Shown in pieces: positions 1 through 8,103 of a stretch of 64,000 bases of DNA. The notes under the pieces are model-generated. The model was not told where the DNA came from, ran no database searches, and was given only the letters and a program-made list of their open reading frames with translations. The stretch comes from Thioalkalivibrio sp. ALJT (GTDB lineage Bacteria; Pseudomonadota; Gammaproteobacteria; Ectothiorhodospirales; Ectothiorhodospiraceae): contig NZ_KB907130.1 of assembly GCF_000381825.1 (NCBI RefSeq), forward strand, positions 44,266 to 108,265, in the 5' to 3' direction. The position numbers were made by a program, and so were the translations under genes. Position 1 is the stretch's first letter. The number at the start of each line of letters is the position of its first letter.

Positions 1-65
1 CGGGTCCGGTAGTCTGGTTCGCGAACGGGTGGCCATCGGCGCTATCCGCCGCACCGGAGGCTCGT
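1..65. other. Leader of hemN, no gene seen
   Basis: These bases precede hemN and hold only its ribosome binding site (GGAGG at 56-60). No complete gene or convincing promoter is visible before the window edge. Confidence 0.5.
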
Positions 66-1454
66 ATGGAACAACGTCTGGTATTCGACCCGGAGCTGCT
101 GCGCCGCTATGACGTCAGCGGTCCGCGCTACACCTCGTATCCCACCGCTCCGCAGTTCCACGAGGGGTTCGATGCCCGGACCTATGCCCGCGTGGCGCAG
201 GAAAACAGCGCGGCAGACCCGCATGCACCACTGTCGCTGTACGTGCATGTGCCGTTCTGTGACACCGTGTGCTTCTACTGTGCGTGCAACAAGGTCATAA
301 CCGGGAATTACCGCCGGGCGGAGGCCTACCTGGAGGCCCTGGAACGGGAGATCGCACTACAGGCCGAGCTGTTTGGCACTGCGCGCCCGGTACGCCAGTT
401 ACATTTTGGCGGGGGGACGCCCACCTATCTGTCGGACGCCGACCTCGCACGGGTCATGCAGACCCTGGCGCGGTATTTCTGGCTGGATACCGGACCCGAG
501 CGCGAATTTTCGATCGAGATCGACCCGCGGGCGGTGGGGCCGGATACGCTCGCCCATCTGGCCAGGCTGGGCTTCAACCGGATCTCGCTCGGGGTGCAGG
601 ATGTGAACCCGGATGTACAGAGGGCGGTGAACCGCATCCAGCCGTTCGCAGTGACCGAGCAGGCGGTGCGCGAGGCCCGCGCCAACGGGTTCGTGTCCAC
701 CAATGTGGACCTGATCTATGGCCTGCCGCTGCAGACAGTGGCGACCTACACCGAGACCCTGGAGCGGGTGCTGGAGCTGCGCCCGGAGCGCCTGGCGATC
801 TACAACTACGCGCATCTGCCGGAGATGTTCAAGACGCAGCGGCAGATCCGCGAGGCGGACCTGCCGGCACCTGCGGAGAAGCTGGCGATTCTCGAGGCGA
901 CCATCGAGCGGCTCACGGCGGCCGGCTATGTCTACATCGGTATGGATCACTTCGCGCTGCCGGACGACGAGCTGGCCGTGGCCCAGCGCGCGGGCACGCT
1001 GCAGCGCAACTTTCAGGGTTATTCGACCCGGGCGGAGTACGACCTGGTGGCGCTGGGGCCGACGGCCATCGGCCGGGTCGGGAACAGCTACAGCCAGAAC
1101 CTGCGCGAGGTCGAGGCCTGGCAGGCGCGCCTGGAGGCGGGCCGTCTGCCCGTGTTCCGCGGCCTGGAGCTGACAGCCGATGACCAGTTGCGACGGGATG
1201 TGATCCGCGAATTGATGTGCCATTCCCGGATCGACTTCGCCGCGATCGAGGCGCGCCACGGGATCGACTTTCACGCAACCTTCGAGGATGCCCTCGAGCG
1301 CCTGGGGCAGATGCAGGCGGACGGTCTCCTGGACATCGATGCCCAGGCCCTGCAGGTGCAGCCACGCGGGCGCCTGTTACTGCGCAACATCGCGATGGCC
1401 TTCGATGCCTATCTGCCGCGCGAGGAGCGGCCGCGGTACTCGCGTGTGGTCTGA
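66..1454 (+). CDS. hemN: Oxygen-independent coproporphyrinogen III dehydrogenase HemN
   Basis: A radical-SAM enzyme that converts coproporphyrinogen III to protoporphyrinogen IX in cytoplasmic haem synthesis without oxygen. The [4Fe-4S]/SAM motif CxxxCxxC is present as C65, C69 and C72, with the additional C74 typical of true HemN. It is followed by the glycine-rich FGGGTPTYL strand and a C-terminal HemN_C-like region. At 462 residues it is close to the E. coli enzyme, and the extra cysteine and length argue against the paralogue HemW. GGAGG lies five bases before the ATG. The gene converges with hpnC, whose stop is 12 bases away. An oxygen-independent enzyme suggests haem synthesis under low oxygen, but that is inference. 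Confidence 0.96.
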   Translation: MEQRLVFDPELLRRYDVSGPRYTSYPTAPQFHEGFDARTYARVAQENSAADPHAPLSLYVHVPFCDTVCFYCACNKVITGNYRRAEAYLEALEREIALQAELFGTARPVRQLHFGGGTPTYLSDADLARVMQTLARYFWLDTGPEREFSIEIDPRAVGPDTLAHLARLGFNRISLGVQDVNPDVQRAVNRIQPFAVTEQAVREARANGFVSTNVDLIYGLPLQTVATYTETLERVLELRPERLAIYNYAHLPEMFKTQRQIREADLPAPAEKLAILEATIERLTAAGYVYIGMDHFALPDDELAVAQRAGTLQRNFQGYSTRAEYDLVALGPTAIGRVGNSYSQNLREVEAWQARLEAGRLPVFRGLELTADDQLRRDVIRELMCHSRIDFAAIEARHGIDFHATFEDALERLGQMQADGLLDIDAQALQVQPRGRLLLRNIAMAFDAYLPREERPRYSRVV

Positions 1455-1466
1455 ATACCGGGCCGA

Positions 1467-2324
1467 TTAGCGCCGCCGCGGGCGCAGGCTGTGGGCGAAG
1501 ATGACCCAGAAATCACGGACGCGCAGTCGTGGGCGGGCGAAGACGTCGTCCTGCTGACGCAGGCGCCAGAGGACGCGGGCACCACCGTTGATGATGGCGC
1601 GAATCTCCAGCCCCATGCGCCCGCGCAGCAGGCCGCCCAGGGGTGCGCCCGCCCGCAGCAGGCGGTCGGCGCGGGCGTACTGGAACTGCATCAGGTTGCG
1701 TAGCTGGAAGCGGGTCTGGCCGGCGGCGAGCATGGCCTCGGTCACCCCGTACTGGTCCATCTCGTCCTGCGGCAGGTAGATGCGATTGTTTTCGCGCAGG
1801 TCCTGCTGCAGGTCCTGGTAGAAATTGATCAGCTGCAGCGCCGTGCAGATCGCGTCCGAGTAGCCGAGCATCGGCTCGGTGGGCTCGCCCTCGAGGTGAA
1901 GCATCAGGCGTCCGACCGGGTTCGCCGAGCGCCGGCAATAGTCCATGACCTCGCCAAAACTGGCGTACCGGGTCTGCTCCAGATCCTGGAGAAAGGCGTC
2001 AATCAGGTCGCGGAAGGGTGCGGCGGGGAGGTCGAAGCGGGCGCGCGCATCGGCCAGCGCAATCCACTCCGGGTCGTGTTCGGCGGCCGGGTCCTCGAGG
2101 ATCTCCACACGCTCCTGCATTGCGAGCAGATCTGCGCGGCGCGCGGCGACCGGGCGCGGGTCTTCGTCTGCCAGGTCATCGGCGTCGCGGGCAAAGCAGT
2201 AGATCGCGGCGACCGGGCCCCGCAGGTGGCGGGGCAGCAGCCACGAGGCCACCGGAAAGTTCTCGTAATGGGCCGCGGCGCGCCTACGGCAATGGCGGTA
2301 GGCGGCCTTGACGCGGGTCGGCAT
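1467..2324 (-). CDS. hpnC: HpnC-type squalene/hydroxysqualene synthase
   Basis: A trans-isoprenyl diphosphate synthase of the squalene/phytoene synthase fold. In hopanoid-producing bacteria HpnC converts presqualene diphosphate to hydroxysqualene, working with HpnD and HpnE. The N-terminal AYRHCRR...HYENFPVASWLLP block and the first aspartate-rich motif (RDADDLADE) are typical of HpnC. The second Mg-binding region reads NFYQDLQQD and is followed by RIYLP. I start at the ATG giving MPTRVKAAY, because the longer frame upstream has no family-like residues and runs into the preceding gene; this yields 285 residues, the usual HpnC size. It lies 28 bases downstream of the HAD phosphatase on the same strand. 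HpnD, HpnE and squalene-hopene cyclase are not in this window, so the product pathway (hopanoid or other C30) is not shown here. Confidence 0.85.
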   Translation of the reverse strand: MPTRVKAAYRHCRRRAAAHYENFPVASWLLPRHLRGPVAAIYCFARDADDLADEDPRPVAARRADLLAMQERVEILEDPAAEHDPEWIALADARARFDLPAAPFRDLIDAFLQDLEQTRYASFGEVMDYCRRSANPVGRLMLHLEGEPTEPMLGYSDAICTALQLINFYQDLQQDLRENNRIYLPQDEMDQYGVTEAMLAAGQTRFQLRNLMQFQYARADRLLRAGAPLGGLLRGRMGLEIRAIINGGARVLWRLRQQDDVFARPRLRVRDFWVIFAHSLRPRRR

Positions 2325-2352
2325 GGGCGCATTGCGGCCGCTCACACTACTG

Positions 2353-3042
2353 TTAGCTCGCAATTCCGGTCTCCGGAGTGCAGGTGTCGGTATACCAGGG
2401 CCAGAATGCATCAGGGTGCTCCAGGCGGGCATCGGCACCCCATTGCTCCGGTGTCTGATCGGCATCGATGTAGCCCCAGCCGGCGATGAGTGTAGCCATG
2501 CCGGCGGCGCGGCCAGCGGCGATGTCGCGCTCGGCATCCCCCCAGTAGCAGTGATGTGCGGGTGGCAGCCCGGTCTGGCGGGCGGCCAGCCACATGGGCT
2601 CCGGTGACGGTTTGCGCCGGGGCAGGGTGTCGCCGCTGATGACCGTCGCCATGCGTGTATGCAGGCCCAGGGCGTCCAGCAGCGGATCGGTGAGCCAGCC
2701 GGGCTTGTTGGTCACAACCCCCAGGGACCAGCCGCGATCCTCGCAGGCCTCCAGCAGGTCAGACAGACCGGGGAACAGACGGGTGGCCTGGCACAGGTCG
2801 CGGGCATAGATCTCGAGGTAGCGCTTTTTCAGGTGTTCGGCGAAGTCCGGCTCGGCATCCGGAAACCCGAGCGCGACCAGTGCCTGCGATCCATGCGAAA
2901 CATGGTTGCGCACGTGCTCGAAGGGCAGCGGGGCGCGGTCGTGCTCGGCCATCAGCCGGACCAGCGCCGCGTGCATGTCGGGTGCGGTGTCGAGCAGGGT
3001 GCCATCCAGGTCGAACAGCACCGATCCGAGCCGGCGTCTCAT
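2353..3042 (-). CDS. mupP: HAD-family phosphatase, MupP/Gph type
   Basis: A haloacid dehalogenase-superfamily phosphatase of 229 residues. Motif I is FDLDGTLLDT (nucleophile D11, acid/base D13), motif II sits in the GVVTNKPGW stretch, and motif IV is in the YWGDAERDI region. Sequence alone fits phosphoglycolate phosphatase (Gph). However, in Pseudomonas the gene directly after ubiG, with an mtaD-type gene upstream, encodes MupP, the N-acetylmuramic acid 6-phosphate phosphatase of peptidoglycan recycling. The same order (mtaD, ubiG, this gene) is seen here, so I favour MupP by synteny. Its ATG overlaps the ubiG stop by four bases (ATGA), which implies translational coupling. Confidence 0.8.
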   Translation of the reverse strand: MRRRLGSVLFDLDGTLLDTAPDMHAALVRLMAEHDRAPLPFEHVRNHVSHGSQALVALGFPDAEPDFAEHLKKRYLEIYARDLCQATRLFPGLSDLLEACEDRGWSLGVVTNKPGWLTDPLLDALGLHTRMATVISGDTLPRRKPSPEPMWLAARQTGLPPAHHCYWGDAERDIAAGRAAGMATLIAGWGYIDADQTPEQWGADARLEHPDAFWPWYTDTCTPETGIAS

Positions 3043-3785
3043 GCGGGGCCTGCGGCTTCTTCGCGGCGTGCGGCCATCAGGTAGTTTACGTCGGTGCGCG
3101 GGACCAGGCGGTACTGACCGCTCAGGGGCGAGTAGGTGAGGCCGGTCATGGCGGTTACGCGGAAGCCGTGGCGGCGCAGGGCTGCGCCTAGCTCCGAGGG
3201 GCGGATGAAGCGTGCATATTCGTGCGTGCCCGCCGGCAGCATGTTGAGGACGTATTCGGCCCCGACGATGGCCTCGGCGAACGCTCGCGGGGTGCGGTTG
3301 ATGGTGGACAGGAACAGCCAGCCGCCGGGGCGCACCAGGCGCACCAGGGCGTCGATCACGGCCTCGGGGTCGGGTACGTGTTCCAGCATTTCCAGGCAGG
3401 TGACGATGTCGTAGCCGCCGGCATGATGTTCCGCGTGGGCCTCGGCGGTGGTGTGCAGGTAATGGATCTTCAGCCCGGCCTCGTGGGCGTGTTCACGCGC
3501 GACTTCCAGGTGTTCGGCGCCGGCATCCAGGCCGGTCACCTGCGCGCCGCGCACGGCCATGGACTCGGACAGGATGCCGGCGCCACAGCCGACGTCCACA
3601 ACCGTCCTGTCCTCCAGTCCGGCGTGCCGATCGATCCATTCCAGGCGCAGGGGGTTGATCGCATGCAGGGTGGCGAAGGCCCCGTTCGGGTCCCACCACT
3701 CCCGCGCGCGATGCGCAAACTTGTAGATCTCGGCGTGATCGACGTTGTCGTGACGATGGGATTCGGGCTCGGGGCTCATGGGCAT
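3039..3785 (-). CDS. ubiG: Ubiquinone biosynthesis O-methyltransferase UbiG
   Basis: A SAM-dependent methyltransferase that carries out both O-methylation steps of ubiquinone synthesis at the cytoplasmic membrane. The N-terminal signature (AHRAREWWDPNGAFATLHAIN) and the SAM-binding loop VVDVGCGAGILSE (about residues 62-74) are clear, and the MLEHVPDP post-motif follows. The 248-residue length is normal, with a slightly long acidic/histidine-rich N-terminus. Its stop overlaps the start of the phosphatase downstream. The 300-bp dispersed element (copy A) fills the space upstream, between it and mtaD, so this element would lie in the 5' leader of ubiG or in an mtaD-ubiG transcript. Confidence 0.95.
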   Translation of the reverse strand: MPMSPEPESHRHDNVDHAEIYKFAHRAREWWDPNGAFATLHAINPLRLEWIDRHAGLEDRTVVDVGCGAGILSESMAVRGAQVTGLDAGAEHLEVAREHAHEAGLKIHYLHTTAEAHAEHHAGGYDIVTCLEMLEHVPDPEAVIDALVRLVRPGGWLFLSTINRTPRAFAEAIVGAEYVLNMLPAGTHEYARFIRPSELGAALRRHGFRVTAMTGLTYSPLSGQYRLVPRTDVNYLMAARREEAAGPA

Positions 3786-3818
3786 CTCGATCAGGCAGTG
3801 GGGGGCCGTGGTGTCTCA

Positions 3819-4118
3819 AGGGAAACACGGATGAATGTACACGCTCGCTGCCGCGTCGTTTTTGCGTTCGAACAGGGCGCGATGACTGGTGTGCGGTCAT
3901 TCTGCACAAGGGCGCCGCTACGTCGTTCCCGCGCCCGTTTTTGATAACAACGGGTGGCCGAGCCCCCGCGTTGATGACGTTGCGAGGTTGACAGCCCGGG
4001 TTCCCCGGTCCTGCTTTGCGCCGCTGGCGCGGTAGAACCACTACCCGCTGCAGGACGCGCCTGGTCTCGGCAAACCCGGGGTGCCAGCGCGTGTGTGTAC
4101 ATTAATCCGTGTTTCCCT
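3819..4118 (+). repeat. Dispersed intergenic element, copy A (complete, 300 bp)
   Basis: This copy fills the space between ubiG and the 3' end of mtaD. Its ends, 3819-3844 and 4089-4118, form a near-perfect inverted repeat: both read AGGGAAACACGGAT then AATGTACAC, with one mismatch in the outer 22 bases. The right arm contains the mtaD stop codon. Internal blocks shared with copy C are the TGAC...GTCATTCTGC hairpin (3881-3905), GTTCCCGCGCCCG followed by a CCCGTT...AACGGG hairpin (about 3925-3955), and GGTAGAACCACTACCCGC (4031-4048). No reading frame of note is present. Orientation is set by the core, which reads on the plus strand in copies A, B and C. I do not recognise the family. Confidence 0.8.
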
Positions 4119-5427
4119 GGACCCGTGTGCGCCAGTATTCGGCTTCGGCATGGAGCGCGTGCAGGTCCAGCGTAAGCAGTTGGCGGTCGCGGAGCAACGG
4201 CCGGCCGGCGACATAGACGCTGCGCACCGCGTCGCGGGTCGCGGCGTACACGATCTGGGCGCAGGGGTCATGCGCGGGCTGCAGTTCCGGCGCCTGCAGG
4301 TCTACGGCCACGATATCGGCCTGCTTGCCCGCCTCCAGCGATCCGATGCGATCGTCCAGCCCGAGGGCGCGGGCGCTGCCCAGCGTGGCCATCTCCAGGG
4401 CGGCGCTGGCGGGCAACGCGGAGGCATCGCTGCTGACGCCCTTGGCCAGGAGTGCAGCGGTGCGCATCTCCCCGATCATGTCGAGATCGTTGTTGGAGGC
4501 GGTGCCGTCGGTCCCCAGGGCGACATTGATACCCGCGGCCTGCAGACGGGCGACGGGGCAGAAGCCCGAAGCCAGTTTGAGATTGGATTCCGGGCAATGC
4601 GCGATGGATACCGGACGTCCCTGCAGGAGATCGAGGTCACTGTCAGCTATCTGGGTCATGTGGACCGCGATGAACGGTTGATCCAGCATGCCAAGGCGCG
4701 CCAGACGCGTCAGGGGGCGTTCACCCTGGTCGCGCAGGCTGTCGTCGACCTCGCTGGCGGTCTCGTGGACATGCATGTGGATGGGTACGCGCAGCTCGTG
4801 TGCGCGGGCCGCCACGCGCTCCAGGCTGGCATCGCCCACGGTGTACGGTGCGTGCGGCGCCACGTTGAAATGGATGCGGGGGTGGTCTCCCCAGGCATGC
4901 ACGACGTCCGCCCCGCGCTGGAAGTATTCATCGGCGGTGCGGGCCCAGGGGGTCGGAAAATCGAACACGGTCAGCCCCAGCGAGGCGCGAATGCCGGTTT
5001 CGTCCACGACCCGCGCGGCATCTTCGACAAAGAGATACATGTCGCCGAAACAGGTGGTGCCGCCGCGCAGCATCTCGGCGACTGCCAGTCGGGTTCCGGA
5101 ACGCACGAACTCGGGCGAAAGCAGTTTGCTCTCGGCCGGCCAGATGTAGCCCTTGAGCCATTCCATCAGCGGGCGGTCGCTGCCCACGCCGCGCAGCAGG
5201 CTCATGCCGGAATGGGTATGCGCATTCACCAGGCCGGGAATCAGCGCCTGACCGGGGTGATCCTGGAAAGCGGCTTCCGGATATTGCGCCCTGGCCTCGT
5301 TCTGCGGCAGCACGGCGGTGATTACGCCGTCGCGTACGACCAGTGCATGGTCTTCGAGTACCGTGTTTCGGGGAACGACCGGGAGAATCCGGGGCGCGGT
5401 CAGAATCAGGATCGGGGTATCGGGCAT
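4102..5427 (-). CDS. mtaD: 5-methylthioadenosine/S-adenosylhomocysteine deaminase (amidohydrolase)
   Basis: A metal-dependent amidohydrolase of the MtaD/SsnA/TrzA group, predicted to deaminate methylthioadenosine (and SAH) to the inosine derivative in methionine salvage. Metal ligands are seen in NAHTHSGM (H70, H72), in HMHVHE in mid-protein, and in the C-terminal GTDGTASNN. The substrate assignment rests mainly on the Pseudomonas synteny mtaD-ubiG-mupP, where the corresponding P. aeruginosa protein is the methylthioadenosine deaminase. I use the ATG giving MPDTPILIL; a GTG five codons upstream is possible and neither has a strong Shine-Dalgarno. The stop codon lies inside the right arm of dispersed element copy A. 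Confidence 0.85.
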   Translation of the reverse strand: MPDTPILILTAPRILPVVPRNTVLEDHALVVRDGVITAVLPQNEARAQYPEAAFQDHPGQALIPGLVNAHTHSGMSLLRGVGSDRPLMEWLKGYIWPAESKLLSPEFVRSGTRLAVAEMLRGGTTCFGDMYLFVEDAARVVDETGIRASLGLTVFDFPTPWARTADEYFQRGADVVHAWGDHPRIHFNVAPHAPYTVGDASLERVAARAHELRVPIHMHVHETASEVDDSLRDQGERPLTRLARLGMLDQPFIAVHMTQIADSDLDLLQGRPVSIAHCPESNLKLASGFCPVARLQAAGINVALGTDGTASNNDLDMIGEMRTAALLAKGVSSDASALPASAALEMATLGSARALGLDDRIGSLEAGKQADIVAVDLQAPELQPAHDPCAQIVYAATRDAVRSVYVAGRPLLRDRQLLTLDLHALHAEAEYWRTRVQGNTD

Positions 5428-5511
5428 ACAAGGCTCGTGCACGCGGTCCAGGGGAGCGCATGGTACCCGAAAGGGGCGGCGTTGCGCCGCCCCGGGTGGT
5501 GAACGGGCCGG

Positions 5512-5904
5512 TTACAAGCGGTTGATGGACAGACGGCCCGGGCCGGTCAGGACCAGGGCAATGGCGGCGAACAGGAACATCCCCTGCAGTTCCAGGGCCC
5601 AACCCCCGGTCGCGGTCAGGAGGAAGAGCTCGTCGGCGTGCGCCAGGCCAATCGCAAAGACCATGGTGATTGCGATCAGCAACGCACCGATCCGGGCATA
5701 CAGTCCGAGGATCACCAGGATGGGCGCCAGGACTTCCCCGACGTAGACGCCGTAGGCGAGGATGGCAGGCAGGCCTGCAGTGACCAGCATGCCCTCGATG
5801 CCGCTGATGTCGCCCGTCACCTTGGCAATGCCGTGCATGAGAATCAGGATGCCGAGGGCGAGACGCAGGATGAGTTTCCCGCTGTCGTCGAATGTGTTGT
5901 CCAT
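5512..5904 (-). CDS. DoxX-family membrane protein
   Basis: A 130-residue integral membrane protein with four predicted helices: LILRLALGILILMHGIAK, an ILAYGVYVGEVLAPILVILGL segment, IGALLIAITMVFAIGLA, and the C-terminal MFLFAAIALVLTG. The HGIAK motif and overall pattern match the DoxX family (Pfam DoxX). Members are often linked to quinone or redox stress roles, but a reaction cannot be assigned here. A good Shine-Dalgarno (AAGGAGAG in the minus-strand sense, about 5914-5921) precedes the ATG. Its neighbour wrbA, a flavodoxin-like quinone reductase, lies upstream on the same strand, about 120 bases away; a shared redox role is only suggestive. Confidence 0.85.
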   Translation of the reverse strand: MDNTFDDSGKLILRLALGILILMHGIAKVTGDISGIEGMLVTAGLPAILAYGVYVGEVLAPILVILGLYARIGALLIAITMVFAIGLAHADELFLLTATGGWALELQGMFLFAAIALVLTGPGRLSINRL

Positions 5905-6023
5905 CGCAATGCTCTCCTTGTGGATTCAGTATGTCCCTGTCGGTGTTTCCCTATGCACATCACCCCGTTGTGACATCTGCGGGTGTCCGTAAGGGCCTGC
6001 CCGGTGCTGGGGTCATGCGGCTC

Positions 6024-6644
6024 TCAGCTGGCTGCACGCCCCAGGCGCTGGGCACGCGCCACGTCGGCCACGTGACGGCCCTGTGATGCTGCCATGGCGA
6101 GTTCGTTCTCGCTGGGCTGGCGCGAGCCGTCGCCGTCGGCCAGGGTGGTGGCGCCGTATGGCGTACCACCGCTGACCGCGGACATGTCGAGCAGGCGCTT
6201 CTCGGTGTAGGGCAGGCCGACGATCGTCATTCCATAGTGCATCAGGTTGACAATAGTCGAAATCAGCGTGGTTTCCTGTCCGCCATGCTGCGAGGCGGTG
6301 GAACCAAACACGCTGCCGATCTTGCCGACCAGCTTGTCGCCGAACCACAGGGCTCCGGTCTGGTCCAGGAAGTTCGCCATCTGAGCGGACATGCGACCGA
6401 AGCGGGTGGGGGTGCCAATGATGATGGCATCGTAATCGGCCAGCTCTTCCGGTGTCGCGATCGGCGCCGCCTGGTCGAGTTTGGCTCCCGCATTGCGGGC
6501 GGTGTCTTCGGGCATCAGTTCCGGCACACGCTTGATGGTGACCTCGGTCCCGGACACTTCGCTTGCGCCTCGTGCGACGGCCTCGGCCATCTGTTCGATA
6601 TGCCCCCAGGTGGAATAGTACAGGACCAGAATCCTGGTGCTCAT
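6024..6644 (-). CDS. wrbA: NAD(P)H:quinone oxidoreductase WrbA
   Basis: A flavodoxin-like, FMN-dependent NAD(P)H:quinone oxidoreductase thought to carry out two-electron quinone reduction and limit semiquinone stress. The FMN phosphate loop appears at the N-terminus ([14 protein letters not shown]), followed by the family motifs [31 protein letters not shown] and a C-terminal [17 protein letters not shown]. From the ATG at [10 protein letters not shown] the protein has 206 residues, the usual WrbA length. The start is supported by AAAGGAG about eight bases upstream. The frame remains open further upstream, but those residues are not WrbA-like. It is divergent from the ZorAB-like pair. Confidence 0.95.
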   Translation of the reverse strand: MSTRILVLYYSTWGHIEQMAEAVARGASEVSGTEVTIKRVPELMPEDTARNAGAKLDQAAPIATPEELADYDAIIIGTPTRFGRMSAQMANFLDQTGALWFGDKLVGKIGSVFGSTASQHGGQETTLISTIVNLMHYGMTIVGLPYTEKRLLDMSAVSGGTPYGATTLADGDGSRQPSENELAMAASQGRHVADVARAQRLGRAAS

Positions 6645-7032
6645 GTGGTGATCTCCTTTGTTTGGATGTCCGCTGTAAACACCACAATAGATCCGATTGA
6701 GCCGTATGAAAATGGCGAAAATGGCCGTAAATATTTCGAATAAATCGAATGGTTTGCGCGGCCTGCCGGGCGCGCCGGGACCCGGGCCTTTTTCGGAGCC
6801 CGAGAACCAGTCCGCATCGCACCGCAGGCAGGGCGTCAAGAGTTCGACGTCTGCAGCGATGCGGGACCGTTTGTTCGTGTTCTTGTCGTCGGACTTTTGT
6901 TGTTTTGCGTTTACAAGTCCGCGTGCGTGCGATGTTGTTCAAGGTGGCGTTTTTCTTGCTTCGGATCCCGTCGAATACAGATGAGTGACCCGCGGGCGCC
7001 TGACAGGGAGGTCCGGGGTGCGGAGGATCTGA
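6645..7032. promoter_or_regulatory. Divergent intergenic region between wrbA and the ZorA-like gene
   Basis: About 390 bases without a gene, noticeably more AT-rich than its surroundings around 6700-6760 and 6870-6970. It holds TCGAAT repeated directly with a three-base spacer (about 6736-6750) and a perfect 7-bp inverted repeat CGGACTT...AAGTCCG (6890-6896 and 6915-6921). Both could be operators or RNA hairpins. No promoter with two good hexamers was found on either strand. Confidence 0.35.
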
Positions 7033-8103
7033 ATGACCGGGATGCTGGACCGAATTGCCGAAGCCCTGCTGGCGACGCTGCAGGGCATGAGTCCGATGAC
7101 CGTAATCGGGTTTTTTACGTTGCTGTTGTTCGGGCTGTTTCTGCTGGCGTTGCTGGCGACTGCGCTGCGGCGGGCGCGCGCCCTGCAGGGGGCGGCGCCG
7201 GCGTTGCTGACGACGCTGGGGATTCTCGGGACCTTCCTGGGGGTCGCCATCGGACTGCTGGACTTTGACTCCGGCCGCGTGGAGGCGAGCATCCCGGCGC
7301 TGCTGGAGGGCCTCAAGCTCGCATTTGTCACCAGTATCGTGGGCATCCTGCTGTCGGCGTTGCTGCGCCTGGTGCAGGTGCTGGCGCCGGGGCCGGATGC
7401 GCAGGCGGGGTCGGCGGCGGTGGACACGACTCAGCGCGCCCCTCACGCGGGCACTGTGGACCGGACCGAGTGGCTGCACTGGATGGCGCAGCAGCGTGAT
7501 GCGGCGCTGGCAACGGCGGATGCGGTGAGGCAGCTCGACCAGCGGCTGGAGGCACGGCTTGATGGGCAGCATCAGGCGTTGCTCGAGGCGCTGGATGCGA
7601 TGGCCGAGCGCCTGACGGAGTTGAGCAGTACTCATCTGGTCGCGGCCCTGGAACGGGTCATCCACGACTTCAACAGCCGCCTGGGCGAGCAGTTCGGGGA
7701 AAATTTCCGGCGTCTGGATGCATCAGTGGAGCGCCTGGTCGAATGGCAGGAGCGCTACCGCGAGCAGATGAACAGTCTGCAGCGGGCCTTCGAGCAGGCA
7801 CACAGCGGGGTCGAACAGACGGAGCGCACCCTTGAGCGCATGACCGGGCAGGCCCTGCAGATCACCCGTCACGTCGAGGATCAGGAGGCGACGCTGGCCA
7901 GCCTGCGGCGCGAGACCGTCGAGCTGGAGGCCTTGCTGGGCAGCATTGCCGCATTGCGCGACCGTGCCTCGGAGGCCTTCCCGGCCATGGATGCGCGGCT
8001 GGAGGCGATGCTCGAGAGCATCGAAAATGCGGTCCGGGCAGGGCAGGCGGTACAGAGGCGGCATCGTGCTGCGTCCGCGATCACGGCGGAAGAGACGGTT
8101 TGA
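7033..8103 (+). CDS. ZorA-like MotA/TolQ/ExbB proton-channel protein
   Basis: An inner-membrane ion-channel subunit of the MotA/TolQ/ExbB superfamily. Three membrane helices are seen, at about residues 20-46, 58-78 and 92-116. The motif TLGILGTFLGVAIGLLDFD resembles ZorA, the motor subunit of Zorya anti-phage systems. The remaining 240 residues form a cytoplasmic, largely coiled-coil tail with the segment VIHDFNSRLGEQFGENFRRLD and then LVEWQERY, also ZorA-like as I recall the family. At 356 residues the tail is short compared with typical ZorA. Its stop overlaps the next gene (TGATG). No ZorC, ZorD, ZorE or other effector is next to it. Function as defence, envelope or surface motor is open. 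Confidence 0.75.
   Translation: MTGMLDRIAEALLATLQGMSPMTVIGFFTLLLFGLFLLALLATALRRARALQGAAPALLTTLGILGTFLGVAIGLLDFDSGRVEASIPALLEGLKLAFVTSIVGILLSALLRLVQVLAPGPDAQAGSAAVDTTQRAPHAGTVDRTEWLHWMAQQRDAALATADAVRQLDQRLEARLDGQHQALLEALDAMAERLTELSSTHLVAALERVIHDFNSRLGEQFGENFRRLDASVERLVEWQERYREQMNSLQRAFEQAHSGVEQTERTLERMTGQALQITRHVEDQEATLASLRRETVELEALLGSIAALRDRASEAFPAMDARLEAMLESIENAVRAGQAVQRRHRAASAITAEETV

Noticed and set aside
3819..4118. Firm identification of the dispersed element as HEARO/omega RNA
   Set aside because: The left ends carry RTGA-like bases as HEARO sites do, but the long paired ends are not expected and I could not match the conserved core; left as a hypothesis to test.
6013..7665. Long open frame on minus running through wrbA, the intergenic region and the ZorA-like gene
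   Set aside because: Its translation is rich in Arg, Gln and Pro with no domain pattern, and it lies antisense or out of frame to well-supported genes; GC-rich DNA gives such frames freely.
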